This document shows, piece after piece, positions 35,678 to 45,329 of a DNA stretch of 64,000 nt. The position numbers and the translations under genes are program-made. The stretch is taken from contig CAKSDJ010000002.1 in NCBI GenBank assembly GCA_934445015.1, forward strand, positions 17,102 to 81,101, read 5' to 3'. The stretch's first letter is position 1; every line of letters starts with the position of its first letter. This DNA comes from an uncultured Eubacteriales bacterium. Lineage in GTDB: Bacteria; Bacillota; Clostridia; Oscillospirales; Acutalibacteraceae. The notes beneath the pieces were generated by a model, which searched no databases, was not told where the DNA came from, and worked only from the letters and a program-made list of their open reading frames with translations.

Positions 35678-36271
35678 ATGTTTTTCAAAAAACAGGGCGG
35701 TACGTTTGACTATCTTGTAGTCGGGCTCGGCAATCCCGGCAAAGAGTATGAAAACACCCGTCATAACGCAGGCTTTGCAGCGGTTGACGCGATGATGCAA
35801 AAATTTGATTTTGCATTGCCTAAAAAAAAGTTTGACGCAATTTACGGTGAATGTAACATCGGCGGCGCACGGGTATTGGTTGCAAAACCTCAGACGTATA
35901 TGAACCTGTCGGGCAAAGCCGTTTCGGCGCTTGCTTCGTTTTATAAAATACCTGTTGACAGAATAATCGTGCTGTTTGACGATGTATCGATTGATGTCGG
36001 CAAGATCAGAATTCGCCGCAAAGGCAGTTCGGGCGGTCAAAAAGGCATAAATAATATTATAGACGCTATGGGCAGTCAGGATATTATGCGTGTTAAAATC
36101 GGCGTGGGCGCAAAACCGAACCCCGATTACGATATGAAGGATTGGGTGTTGGGGCATATACCGAAAAGTCAGGCCGACGCATTTAAAACCGCTGCCGAAA
36201 ACGCCGCACTTGCCGTGCGTGAGATTATTGTAAACGGCATCGACAGCGCAATGAATAAATACAGCAAATAA
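35678..36271 (+). CDS. pth: peptidyl-tRNA hydrolase
   Basis: 197 residues. Releases tRNA from peptidyl-tRNA dropped by ribosomes. Motifs: VGLGNPGKEYENTRHNAG (with catalytic His), KPQTYMNLSGKAV, and DDVSIDVGKIRIRRKGSSGG. Followed 7 bp later by mfd, the same order as in Bacillus and many Clostridia. Confidence 0.97.
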   Translation: MFFKKQGGTFDYLVVGLGNPGKEYENTRHNAGFAAVDAMMQKFDFALPKKKFDAIYGECNIGGARVLVAKPQTYMNLSGKAVSALASFYKIPVDRIIVLFDDVSIDVGKIRIRRKGSSGGQKGINNIIDAMGSQDIMRVKIGVGAKPNPDYDMKDWVLGHIPKSQADAFKTAAENAALAVREIIVNGIDSAMNKYSK

Positions 36272-36278
36272 TATTTGT

Positions 36279-39200
36279 ATGAAATGTTTAACTGATATAC
36301 TTAAAACCGAACCGGATTATGCGCGGCTGCTTAAAGGTGTTTTAAGCGATTATACGCCGATAGCCGTAAGCGGTTTGTCGGATGTGCATAAGGCGTTTGT
36401 TACGTCGGCGCTTATTGCGCACACAGGCAAAAAAGCGGCGGTTATAACACCGGATGAGGCAAGCGCTCTGAACGTTAAAAACGATTTGTCATCGCTCGGA
36501 GCAAATGCGTTGCTTTTTAACACCCGCGATTATAACCTTGCGCGTGTAACGGGCTGCTCAAAAGAGTACGAACACAAAAGAATAAACACCCTGTCAAGAG
36601 TTCTTGACGGGGATTTTGACGTGCTTGTTTTTTCGGTTGAAGCGGCAACACAGTACACGGTACCTCCAAGTGTATTAAAACAAAACATTTTATCCGTAAA
36701 TGCAGACGGAACGCTTAACATCAAAGAGTTTTGCGAAAAACTTGTAACTATGGGTTATGCCCGCTGCGAGCAGTGCGAGGGTGCCGGTCAGTTTGCCGTC
36801 CGCGGTGGAATAATAGATATTTTTGCAACCGGTAATGATTACCCCGTAAGAATTGAACTTTGGGGCGATGAGATCGACAGTATGTCGCTGTTTGATACCG
36901 AAACGCAGCGCCGCACAGAAAACATTGACAGCATAAAAATTTACCCTGCCGATGAGCTGCCGTTTTGCGGCAACCTGCTTGCCGAAAAGTTAGAGAATTA
37001 TATAAATTCAAGCAAAAAAATAACCGATCTTCAGCGTGGATTTATTGAAAAAGATATAGCGGATCTGCGTTCGGGTATTAACGTTTCGCCCGATCTGTAT
37101 ATACCGTTTTTGTATGAAAAAACCGCGACTGTTTTTGACTATTTGGACGGATGTATCAACATTGTATGCGAGTCGGGCAATATAAATGAGCGCCTTAAAA
37201 GCATTTTCAAAATTGAAAAAGAGGATATAACCGCAGCGCTTTCAAGCGGAGCGCTCTGCCCTAAATCCGCCGAAATTCGACTTACTTCGGCAGAGTTTTA
37301 CAAAAAATGCGAAAACGCGCTTTATTTTGAGAATTTTCCGCGCAATTATTATGAAAACCAGCCAAAAGAGATCATAACCTTTAACTTTAAACGCTCTACC
37401 CCGTGGGGCGGCGATATAAGTGTTCTTTGCGAGGATATTTCATACATCACGGGTATAAAGGGCATTGCCGTAATATTGGCAGGTGAGCCGAAAACCGCAC
37501 GTGTGCTTGCGGCAGAACTTGCCAACCGCGGCATAAACGCGCTTTATACCGAAAATACCGCAGCACTGCTCAAAATCGGCGTTTTTGTAATGCCGGGCGG
37601 ACTTTCTGGCGGATTTGAAATACCTATGTGCAAACTGTGCGTTATCACACACAGGCACATATCGTCAGACGGCAGACCCATAAGACATAAAAATAAGTCA
37701 GGCAAACAAATCAACTCACTTGAAGAGTTGCACAAAGGCGATTACGTTGTTCACACGGCGCACGGAATAGGCGTTTTTGACGGCATCAACCGCATAACAA
37801 ACGGCGGCGTAACAAAAGATTATATTAAAATCAAATATGCCGGCAGCGATATACTTTATGTGCCTGTAACGCAACTCGATTTGGTGTCAAAATATATCGG
37901 CGCCGCAGAAGATAAAGGCATAAAACTAAACAAACTCGGCGGAACCGAGTGGCAAAAGACCCGTGCGCGCGTTAAACACGCCGTGCGCAATATGGCAAAA
38001 CAACTCACACAGCTTTATGCCAAGCGTATGGCAACAAAAGGCTACGCTTTCGGTGAAGACACCGACCTGCAAAGTGGATTTGAAAGCCGTTTTGAATACG
38101 ATGAGACCGAGGATCAGCTTCGCTGTATAGATGAGATAAAGCGCGATATGCAGCGCGATGTTCCTATGGACCGCCTGCTTTGCGGCGATGTCGGTTTCGG
38201 TAAGACCGAGGTTGCACTCCGCGCCGCGTTCAAATGCGTGAGCGAGGGCAAGCAGTGCGCGCTTTTGGTACCTACAACAATACTTGCAATGCAGCACTAC
38301 AAAACGGTAATTCACCGTTTCGGCGATATGCCCCTCACCGTAAAACTGCTTAACAGATTTGTACCGAAAAAAGAGCAGGCAAAAACCGTTGCAGGCTTAA
38401 AATCGGGCAGGGTCGATATGGTGGTAGGCACCCACAGGCTTATATCAAAGGATGTCACGTTTAAAAATATAGGCCTTGTAATTATTGATGAGGAGCAGCG
38501 TTTCGGCGTTGCACAAAAAGAACGGCTTAAAGAGCTGTATCCTTTTGTGGATATACTTACCCTTTCGGCAACGCCCATACCGCGCACGCTTAATATGGCT
38601 ATGAGCGGACTGCGCGATATGTCGTCTATTGATGAGGCGCCGTCTGACAGACACCCCGTTCAGACCTATGTTTTAGAGCAAAACGACGCCGTGCTTACAG
38701 ATGCCGTAAATCGCGAACTCCGCCGCGGCGGTCAGGTGTACTATTTGCATAACAGGGTCGAGACAATTGTGCATAAAGCGGCAAAATTAAAACAGATGTT
38801 GCCCGATGTCCGTATAGGCATTGCCCACGGCAAAATGGATGAGGATGAACTGAGCGGCGTCTGGCAAAAACTTATAGAACACGAAATTGACGTGCTTGTC
38901 TGCACAACCATAATCGAAACGGGTGTTGATGTTCCGAACGCCAATACACTTATAATAGAAGACGCCGACCGTATGGGACTTTCGCAGCTTCACCAGCTTC
39001 GAGGACGTGTCGGCAGGTCGCCGCGGCGCGCATACGCATATTTTTGTTTCAGACGCGGCAGAGAGTTAAGCGAAGTGGCGTCAAAACGTCTTGAAGCAAT
39101 ACGGCAGTTTACCGAATTCGGTTCAGGATTTAAGATTGCCATGCGCGACCTTGAAATTCGGGGTGCCGGCAGCATTTTGGGCGGCGAGCAGCACGGCAAT

Positions 39201-39707
39201 ATGGAGGCGGTCGGTTACGATATGTACCTTAAACTCCTTGCCGATGCCGTAAATGAGGAAAAGGGCATACCGCAAACCGAGTCAGAATCCTGTCTGGTTG
39301 ACCTTAATATTTCGGCACATATACCCGAAAAGTATATCGAATCATTGCCGGCAAGGCTTGGCATATACCGCCGCATAGCCGATATACGCGACAGCGGCGA
39401 CGCCGCAGACGTTACGGATGAACTGTGTGACCGCTTCGGCGAACCGCCTAAAGAGGTTATGGGTCTTATAGAAATATCGCTTTTGCGAAGCAAGGCGTCC
39501 CACGCCGGGATAACCGAAATAACCGGCACGGCGAATACCGCCGTGCTGCATACCGCAAAAATCGATATGGATATCGCCGCACGTCTTGCCGATGAGTTTA
39601 AAGAAAACTTCACCGTGTCGGCTTCGGGCGAGCCTGCCTACGTAATCAGGCTGAAAAACGGTTTAAAAACAGGCGACGTTGTGTCGCGGCTTGCAAAAAT
39701 TTTATAA
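36279..39707 (+). CDS. mfd: transcription-repair coupling factor
   Basis: 1142 residues. Frees RNA polymerase stalled at DNA lesions and recruits UvrA. N-terminal UvrB-like module, the CarD-like RNA polymerase interaction domain at about 485-550 (HKGDYVVHTAHGIGVFDGI), then the translocase with Walker A LLCGDVGFGKTEVA, DEEQ box, SATPIPRTL and GRVGRSPRRAYAY, and the C-terminal TRCF domain. The ribosome site is weak; 7 bp spacing suggests translational coupling to pth. Confidence 0.97.
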   Translation: MKCLTDILKTEPDYARLLKGVLSDYTPIAVSGLSDVHKAFVTSALIAHTGKKAAVITPDEASALNVKNDLSSLGANALLFNTRDYNLARVTGCSKEYEHKRINTLSRVLDGDFDVLVFSVEAATQYTVPPSVLKQNILSVNADGTLNIKEFCEKLVTMGYARCEQCEGAGQFAVRGGIIDIFATGNDYPVRIELWGDEIDSMSLFDTETQRRTENIDSIKIYPADELPFCGNLLAEKLENYINSSKKITDLQRGFIEKDIADLRSGINVSPDLYIPFLYEKTATVFDYLDGCINIVCESGNINERLKSIFKIEKEDITAALSSGALCPKSAEIRLTSAEFYKKCENALYFENFPRNYYENQPKEIITFNFKRSTPWGGDISVLCEDISYITGIKGIAVILAGEPKTARVLAAELANRGINALYTENTAALLKIGVFVMPGGLSGGFEIPMCKLCVITHRHISSDGRPIRHKNKSGKQINSLEELHKGDYVVHTAHGIGVFDGINRITNGGVTKDYIKIKYAGSDILYVPVTQLDLVSKYIGAAEDKGIKLNKLGGTEWQKTRARVKHAVRNMAKQLTQLYAKRMATKGYAFGEDTDLQSGFESRFEYDETEDQLRCIDEIKRDMQRDVPMDRLLCGDVGFGKTEVALRAAFKCVSEGKQCALLVPTTILAMQHYKTVIHRFGDMPLTVKLLNRFVPKKEQAKTVAGLKSGRVDMVVGTHRLISKDVTFKNIGLVIIDEEQRFGVAQKERLKELYPFVDILTLSATPIPRTLNMAMSGLRDMSSIDEAPSDRHPVQTYVLEQNDAVLTDAVNRELRRGGQVYYLHNRVETIVHKAAKLKQMLPDVRIGIAHGKMDEDELSGVWQKLIEHEIDVLVCTTIIETGVDVPNANTLIIEDADRMGLSQLHQLRGRVGRSPRRAYAYFCFRRGRELSEVASKRLEAIRQFTEFGSGFKIAMRDLEIRGAGSILGGEQHGNMEAVGYDMYLKLLADAVNEEKGIPQTESESCLVDLNISAHIPEKYIESLPARLGIYRRIADIRDSGDAADVTDELCDRFGEPPKEVMGLIEISLLRSKASHAGITEITGTANTAVLHTAKIDMDIAARLADEFKENFTVSASGEPAYVIRLKNGLKTGDVVSRLAKIL

Positions 39708-39794
39708 GGCACATAATTTGATGTGGACTTTTTTATCATAATGGTATATAATTACTTAAAATGAGCAATTAAGTTTTATAAGGAGAAATTTAAA

Positions 39795-40877
39795 ATGAAT
39801 ACCTTAAAAAAATCATTTGCAGTGCTTATCTGCTTTGTACTTATGGTAGGCTGCTTTACCGGTTGCCACCAAAAAGGTGAGATCGCCGTAAAAGTCGGCG
39901 ACTGTGAATTCACATCGGGTTATTATGCGTGCGCGCTTGTAATTGCCGATACCGAGGCTCGCAGCAAAGTAGAATCCGCCCTTTCCGAAAAAGGTGAAAG
40001 CACCGAAAACATCGTGTATTACAAACAAAAGGTAGAGGATACCGATTACACAAAATGGGTTGAGGATACTGCGCTCGAAACCTTAAAAGAGGTAGCCGCT
40101 GCAAGAACTTTGTGTAAAGAGGCAGGCATTGAACTTGACGATGAAGCTGCGTCTACCGCAAAAAGCAACGCCGAGTATATGTGGGATAAATACGGCTACT
40201 CAAAAATTATGGAGCCTAACGGTGTTGCCAAAACCACATTTGTGGAGTATATGACCGATTCATACCTTGCAAATCTTTATTTTAATCATGTATACGGCGC
40301 AGGCGGCGAAAAAGAAATTTCCGCCGAAAAACTTTCAGAGCAGTTAAGCAATAATTATGTGCTTGTAAATAAGATCGAAGTTAATTTTGACAGCAAAACC
40401 GATGACGATAAAAAATCGGAGCGCGAAAAACTTACAACCTATGAAACCGAACTTAAAAACGGCACAAAAACGTTTGAAGATGTATACCTTGATTATAACA
40501 ATATCTCTGCCGAAGACCATAAACACGACGAACCTCAGGACGGCGAAACGGCTCCGCTTGACAGCCACGCAACCGTAATAGGCAGCGAGGGTACAAGTTA
40601 CGCTTCGGATTATTATACCGAGGCAAAGTCAATGGCGGTAGGCGAAATAAAGGTTGTTACTCTTGATAACGACGCAGGCATTGCGCTGATCGTTAAAAAA
40701 GATATAATGGCAGATCCGTATTATATAGAAAATTTTGATGAGACTCTGCGCCGTGACATTGCAGGCGACGAGTGCAACGATTACATTGAAAAATACGGCA
40801 ATGACTTAAAAACCACCGTTCACAAATCGGCTACGGGTCAGTTTAAAGTTAAAAAAATCAAATATCCCGAACAGTAA
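39795..40877 (+). CDS. PrsA/SurA-like peptidyl-prolyl isomerase lipoprotein
   Basis: 360 residues. Signal peptide with lipobox FTGC (a second possible MVGC just before). The N-terminal part is helical (SurA-like chaperone arms). A diverged parvulin-like domain covers about 200-320 (ELKNGTKTFEDVYLDYN ... MAVGEIKVVTLDNDAGIALIVKK). It probably folds secreted proteins at the outer face of the membrane. PPIase catalytic residues are not obvious, so it may be a chaperone only. Strong ribosome site (AAGGAGA). A foldase after mfd is common in Firmicutes. Confidence 0.8.
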   Translation: MNTLKKSFAVLICFVLMVGCFTGCHQKGEIAVKVGDCEFTSGYYACALVIADTEARSKVESALSEKGESTENIVYYKQKVEDTDYTKWVEDTALETLKEVAAARTLCKEAGIELDDEAASTAKSNAEYMWDKYGYSKIMEPNGVAKTTFVEYMTDSYLANLYFNHVYGAGGEKEISAEKLSEQLSNNYVLVNKIEVNFDSKTDDDKKSEREKLTTYETELKNGTKTFEDVYLDYNNISAEDHKHDEPQDGETAPLDSHATVIGSEGTSYASDYYTEAKSMAVGEIKVVTLDNDAGIALIVKKDIMADPYYIENFDETLRRDIAGDECNDYIEKYGNDLKTTVHKSATGQFKVKKIKYPEQ

Positions 40878-40900
40878 TTTTTCGTTACGCAAAAAACAGA

Positions 40901-40930
40901 GCGTCCGCTTTATTTAAGCGGGCGCTTTAG
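40901..40930 (+). terminator. probable intrinsic terminator
   Basis: Stem AGCG-T-CCGCTT / AAGCGGCGCT (one bulged T) followed by TTAG; the T-run is short. Confidence 0.5.
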
Positions 40931-41024
40931 TTAAAATGATATTAAAAAATAATAATTGTAAAAATAAAGGAGGTATGGTAGAATACCCTTAATTTCAAAA
41001 ATAACAAAAACGAGGAGTATTTTT

Positions 41025-41618
41025 ATTTGTGAAAAACCTATAGTTCCGATAAACTGTTTTTTTAAAGGTTCGTATAATCCCGAATACGAGAAGCAGATAC
41101 TCAAGGTCAAAGAAATGTGCTTTGAGTACAATAAACTGTCGCCCAACGATACAGAATCACAGCAAAAAATACTTAAAAATCTGCTCGGCAAAATGGGTAA
41201 GGATGTAATAATCACTCAGCCGTTTTGGTGCGATTACGGTTATAATATAACGGTCGGCGATAACTTTTACTCAAATCATAATATGATAATTACCGACGGT
41301 GCTAAGGTAACTTTCGGCAATAATGTTTTTGTTGCCCCGAACTGTTGCTTTACTACGGCAGAACACGCCATAGACCCCGAAATGCGCAGGTCCGGTATAG
41401 AGATAGCCAAACCCATTACAATAGGAAACAACGTTTGGATAGGTGCAGGTTCAACAATACTTGCCGGTGTTGAAATAGGCGACAACACCGTAATAGGCGC
41501 CGGAAGCGTTGTTAAAAAATCAATACCTGCCAACGTGGTCGCGATGGGCGTTCCGTGCAAAGTGTTGAGAAATATTACCGAGAGCGATAAAACAAGTTAT
41601 CCTGTCTATAAAAAATAG
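41025..41618 (+). CDS. maltose/galactoside O-acetyltransferase family protein (LbH), possible ATT start
   Basis: Left-handed beta-helix acetyltransferase with hexapeptide repeats (IGNNVWIGAGSTIL, IGDNTVIGAGSVV) and the family end VAMGVPCKVLR. Acetyl-CoA dependent transfer to a sugar; substrate unknown. The first ATG is at 41115, but family similarity reaches further up: KGSYNPEYEKQIL...EMCFEYN matches the usual Mac domain 'G-x-x-Y...EL...R...EYN'. The frame is open to 40968. GAGGAG at 41012-41017 sits 7 bp before an ATT codon (41025), and no ATG, GTG or TTG is in frame. So either ATT is used, or the start has mutated and the shorter ATG product is made. Confidence 0.8.
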   Translation: MCEKPIVPINCFFKGSYNPEYEKQILKVKEMCFEYNKLSPNDTESQQKILKNLLGKMGKDVIITQPFWCDYGYNITVGDNFYSNHNMIITDGAKVTFGNNVFVAPNCCFTTAEHAIDPEMRRSGIEIAKPITIGNNVWIGAGSTILAGVEIGDNTVIGAGSVVKKSIPANVVAMGVPCKVLRNITESDKTSYPVYKK

Positions 41619-41622
41619 GCAC

Positions 41623-43437
41623 TTAACTTTTACGCCACTTAAAAACAAACGCAAATGCAATACCAAAAATCAGAACCGCCGCCGAAACGGCAACCGATAT
41701 AAGCGTATAGGCAGATATTTCGGCCTGTTTAGTGTCGGTTTCAGCATTTTTGTCGGGTGGGTTATTTTCTCTGCCCGCGTTGTCAAAATCAGGTGAAAAA
41801 TCACCGTTTTTGTTAGAATCGGGTCTGTCAGGAGGAGAGCCGTCCGGCATTTCACCGCGGTTTTGTATTTCAGGCGGCTCTTGTTTTGAAAAAGATGAAT
41901 TATCCTCATTGTCAAAAGGCGGCATTTGCCCGCCTTTTTTGTTTTCGTCTGCCGTAGCTGTGCTGTTATCTTCACTGCCTTCTTCGGAACGGTCTGAAAA
42001 ATTATCTCTGCCGGGTCCGTTCATACCACCGTTTGCCGAATTCTGCATTGTGCCCATATCACTTATCTGCAAACCATCTGCGGATATAAGTTCGCTGTTT
42101 TTCTGCGTCTCATCGGTTGAACCTATACTGCCGTCAAGCTGCCCCTTGATGCTTTGTGTGCGCAGGGTGCAGAATTTTTTAAGTGTCGAAACCCCCGTTT
42201 CAAACTCATCATAAGCGCAAAATTTTGTGGGGTCGTTTTTTACGTAGGGTGAAATCAACTCATAAACACTGTCAATAATATTTTCAAACTTGCCCGAATC
42301 AAACCACTCCGAAATGAATTCTGAAAAACAGGTGTGATACATTTCGGTGTAATTTTCATCTTCAAATATCCAGGCGATCATAGGTCTGTCAGAGGTGCTT
42401 CCGCCCGAAACAGGCGTGTCTATCGGGTAGTTGATAAGACTTTCGGCATTGTTTGACGACCCGAGACCTCCGAACGCAAGATTATAATCCCACGGAATCA
42501 TCTGCATCCGGCCGTCTTTTTCATAAAGATAATAGTTATGGATCATAGAACCCGTATAGCTGTCAAAATTAAGCACAAAGTTATGAACCGTAAAATATCG
42601 TATTACAGACTCAATGTCCACAACGTCGGTTATGTTTTCTCCGGCGGACAGGTTTTTAAGCGATTCTATCAAACATGTTTTGTCATCGTCCGAAATATCG
42701 GTTTTTGCATTGTCAAAAATATTCGGATAACTGTCGGGGTCATCATCAATATATTTTAACAAAACATCGTCGTTGCCGGTTCGGTTTTCGGCGGTTTTGT
42801 TTTGTCTGTCGCCGCCTGTGTTTGTGCTGTCGGGTTTATAAAGTTCACCGTACCCACTGCCGTAATTGCGGTTTAAAAACGCCTCCTCTATACCTTCAAC
42901 CGCAAGATAAAGTCCCCAGTCTTCACCGTTTACCGTTATGTTTGTATAACTGCAAAGCGGTGCGGCAACACCGCTTTGTGCCATCATCTGATACGTCAGA
43001 TAATCCTTCATATATGTGTTATCCTGAATGATGTTGTTAAGGCACAGTTTGTCGAGTCCGTAATATGTTTTCGAACTGTCATAATGATCAAACTCAATTT
43101 TAAAACTGTATCGGTTGTTGCCGTAAGACTCAACCTGCGTAAGCGACGTATTGCCCTTTGCCCTTATAGCCACATTTTTGTACGCATTGTTGTCTATTAC
43201 GACCGCACACGAGTAATACTCTTCATTTTTGCAGTTTGCCGTAAATTCATCCCAATTATCCATAACAATATCAACGGTATGAACGTATGAGGTGTCAAAC
43301 AGGCGGCTTTCGTATTCGGGCGCGGAGTAGGCTTTTTTTATGTCGAAACGTTCAGCGTTTACAAAAAACAGGGTCAAAATCAATACAAAGGCGAGAACGC
43401 CGCAGCATATCGCGTCAAAATGCTTGTGCGTTGACAT
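41623..43437 (-). CDS. CotH-like kinase, membrane-anchored at both ends (copy 1)
   Basis: 604 residues. N-terminal membrane helix (8-28), an extracytoplasmic CotH kinase domain (about 50-440) with RAKGNTSL, DKLCLNNIIQDNTYMKDYL, VNGEDWGLYLAVEGIEEAFL and PWDYNLAFGG, then a 120-residue disordered stretch rich in Gly, Asn, Asp, Glu and Pro (GGMNGPGRDN, PPDRPDSNKNG), and a C-terminal helix with KWRKS. CotH kinases phosphorylate Ser residues on spore-coat or surface proteins. Last gene of a VTC-DUF4956-CotH operon; 10 bp after DUF4956. Converges on the acetyltransferase with only 4 bp between. Confidence 0.87.
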   Translation of the reverse strand: MSTHKHFDAICCGVLAFVLILTLFFVNAERFDIKKAYSAPEYESRLFDTSYVHTVDIVMDNWDEFTANCKNEEYYSCAVVIDNNAYKNVAIRAKGNTSLTQVESYGNNRYSFKIEFDHYDSSKTYYGLDKLCLNNIIQDNTYMKDYLTYQMMAQSGVAAPLCSYTNITVNGEDWGLYLAVEGIEEAFLNRNYGSGYGELYKPDSTNTGGDRQNKTAENRTGNDDVLLKYIDDDPDSYPNIFDNAKTDISDDDKTCLIESLKNLSAGENITDVVDIESVIRYFTVHNFVLNFDSYTGSMIHNYYLYEKDGRMQMIPWDYNLAFGGLGSSNNAESLINYPIDTPVSGGSTSDRPMIAWIFEDENYTEMYHTCFSEFISEWFDSGKFENIIDSVYELISPYVKNDPTKFCAYDEFETGVSTLKKFCTLRTQSIKGQLDGSIGSTDETQKNSELISADGLQISDMGTMQNSANGGMNGPGRDNFSDRSEEGSEDNSTATADENKKGGQMPPFDNEDNSSFSKQEPPEIQNRGEMPDGSPPDRPDSNKNGDFSPDFDNAGRENNPPDKNAETDTKQAEISAYTLISVAVSAAVLIFGIAFAFVFKWRKS

Positions 43438-43447
43438 ATTACGCCCC

Positions 43448-44116
43448 CTAACCCATATATTCGCCGTTATAGCTTACAAGAACAGCGCTTTTTACACCCT
43501 CGATTTCTGAAAGTTCGTTAATAAAATCGGTGTTTTCGTCTTTGAGGCGCACTTCAAAGGTAAGTTCGGTGTTTTCTTTTTGAACCGTTTTGCTTTTAAC
43601 CACACATTTTTTAACAGTCTTTTCAAGAAGATCGGTTGCGTTTTTTTCGCTTGCTGCGTTACATGCAAGTACCACAATATAAGGATTGCAGTGCGGTTTA
43701 CGGTTTACAAACACAATAAGAATAACACCTATAACAACACTGCCTATTACCGCAAGCGGAATCATACCTGCTGCAAGCACAATGCCTACCGCAATAGACC
43801 AGAACAAAAATGCAATGTCAAGCGGTTCTTTAATGGCGGTGCGAAAACGTACAATTGATAATGCGCCCACCATACCGAGCGATAGAACAACATTGGATGT
43901 AACCGCCAAAATAACAACGGTTGTAATCATTGTAAGCGCTACAAGCGTTGTGCCGAAACTTGACGAATACATAACGCCCTGATACGTTTTTTTGTATACC
44001 AAAAAAATAAAAAGACCTATACCGAAAGCCAATACCAATGCCAGTACCATATCTAAAATACTTACGCTTGTAATGTTTTCAAGAAAACTTGATTTAAAAA
44101 TATCGTTAAAACTCAT
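43448..44116 (-). CDS. DUF4956 membrane protein (copy 1)
   Basis: 222 residues. Four membrane helices in the N-terminal 130 residues with the family signature LSLGMVGALSIVRFRTAIKE on a cytoplasmic or re-entrant segment, then a ferredoxin-like cytoplasmic domain of about 90 residues. Function unknown; DUF4956 genes are commonly found beside VTC-domain and CotH genes. Strong ribosome site (AAAGGAG). 42 bp after the VTC gene. Confidence 0.9.
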   Translation of the reverse strand: MSFNDIFKSSFLENITSVSILDMVLALVLAFGIGLFIFLVYKKTYQGVMYSSSFGTTLVALTMITTVVILAVTSNVVLSLGMVGALSIVRFRTAIKEPLDIAFLFWSIAVGIVLAAGMIPLAVIGSVVIGVILIVFVNRKPHCNPYIVVLACNAASEKNATDLLEKTVKKCVVKSKTVQKENTELTFEVRLKDENTDFINELSEIEGVKSAVLVSYNGEYMG

Positions 44117-44158
44117 AATAATTTCTCCTTTAAAATTTAATTCTCGGCTCCAAACGGA

Positions 44159-44827
44159 TTAACCGTAAATTCTGCATACGGCATATTTTGAAAATGCGCC
44201 GACCCTGCAGTTTTTAAGTTGAAGTGCGTCTTTGATTATGTCGGGTAAATATTCATCCCACTTGACTTCCAAAATAATCGGCGAGTCCTCAACCGAAACG
44301 GTAACGCTGTCTGTATTTAAAAAATCGGTGTTTTTTATTCCCGTTCTGATGTCGTAATCCAACGTTACGCGAACATTGCCCGGTTCAAATACAAACGGTT
44401 CCCTTGTGTAATCCACAATTGTTTTAGGGGCAAGACCGCACTTTATTTTGGTATAAGACTCATCCAAAAGCGGCTCACCGCTGTTTAAAAGTTTGCCGAA
44501 ATCGCCTTCTGATATTGCCCTTACGGTTTCAACATTTACAGGCACACTTTCCTTTAAGCAAAGTCCGTTGATTTTGGTCTTTTTTTCAAGCCTGATAAAT
44601 GAAAGGTCGCCGTTGTAATACCTCAATCTGAACTTTTCGCGCATATTTACGCCGTCGATTTTTTCTTTAAGCGCTCTGTCCGACAGCGTGTCAAAATAAA
44701 GACTGCGTATTTTATACTTGCCGTTTAAGGCGTGTGCGTCGCTTTCGGCAATTTTCGACATTCTGCTTCTTACAGCCAACATATCTGCATAGCCTATTTC
44801 GTGTTTCCATTCGTGTCTGTATTTCAT
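44159..44827 (-). CDS. VTC-domain protein, polyphosphate polymerase-like (copy 1)
   Basis: 222 residues, a single VTC (tunnel-fold) domain. Basic and acidic residues lining the tunnel in the family are visible in order: RHEWKHE at the start, IRSLYFDT, REKFRLRYYN, LEKKTK, DYTREPF, VRVTLDYD, ILEVKWDEYLP and SKY. In yeast Vtc4 this fold makes polyphosphate from ATP. The bacterial forms are little studied, so the product is inference. No SPX domain or membrane helix is present; it probably acts with the DUF4956 protein. Ribosome site AAAGGAG. Confidence 0.88.
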   Translation of the reverse strand: MKYRHEWKHEIGYADMLAVRSRMSKIAESDAHALNGKYKIRSLYFDTLSDRALKEKIDGVNMREKFRLRYYNGDLSFIRLEKKTKINGLCLKESVPVNVETVRAISEGDFGKLLNSGEPLLDESYTKIKCGLAPKTIVDYTREPFVFEPGNVRVTLDYDIRTGIKNTDFLNTDSVTVSVEDSPIILEVKWDEYLPDIIKDALQLKNCRVGAFSKYAVCRIYG

Positions 44828-44924
44828 TTTTATCTCCTTTCTTTAAATGCTTGCATTTTAAAGCAACTGTATTGTATAAGACAAATATTGAACTTTGATT
44901 GAAACCGAATAAATATTTAATAAT

Positions 44925-44959
44925 AAAACCCCTATGCCTTTTTGGGGCAGAGGGGTTTT
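44925..44959 (-). terminator. intrinsic terminator after azlD
   Basis: Minus-strand stem AAAACCCCT / AGGGGTTTT followed by ATTATT; separates azlCD from the VTC operon. Confidence 0.75.
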
Positions 44960-45002
44960 GCACCGTAATATCATATATTTTTGCTTTGGGTAACATAGAA
45001 TT

Positions 45003-45329
45003 TTAAAAAATAAAGTGCAGCATAAGCATATAGCAAACGGTTCCGCCTGCTATCGACAGCAGCATTTGCCGTTTCCATAGGTGCAGACCGCCCGTTATAA
45101 CAACCGCAATCGGTTCGGGCGCGCCGTGCGACCCCTGCAACACATTTATATTTCTCAGGCAATATACAACAAGCATTCCGAATACCGCAGACGGTAAATA
45201 CTTACCCATATATTTTACAAATTCGGGTGTTTTGCGCTTTTCGTTAAACAGCGCAAATGGCAAAAATCGGGTAAGCATTGTACCGCAAACACACAAACTT
45301 ATAGTTATGATCTGTTGTGAAAGCGTCAT
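45003..45329 (-). CDS. azlD: branched-chain amino acid export subunit AzlD
   Basis: 108 residues with four hydrophobic segments and the family features TRFLPFALF and YMGKYLPSAVFGMLVVYCLR. AzlD is the small partner of AzlC in exporting branched-chain amino acids. Its ATG overlaps the azlC stop (ATGA). The frame is intact although azlC is frameshifted. Confidence 0.88.
   Translation of the reverse strand: MTLSQQIITISLCVCGTMLTRFLPFALFNEKRKTPEFVKYMGKYLPSAVFGMLVVYCLRNINVLQGSHGAPEPIAVVITGGLHLWKRQMLLSIAGGTVCYMLMLHFIF

Noticed and set aside
41623..41720. C-terminus of CotH copy 1 as a sortase sorting signal
   Set aside because: It has a hydrophobic helix and basic tail but no LPXTG- or NPQTN-like motif before it.
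44828..44925. Riboswitch upstream of the first VTC operon
   Set aside because: Looked for GEMM-I core motifs on the minus strand; none found, only AT-rich sequence with a TACAAT -10-like box and a good ribosome site.
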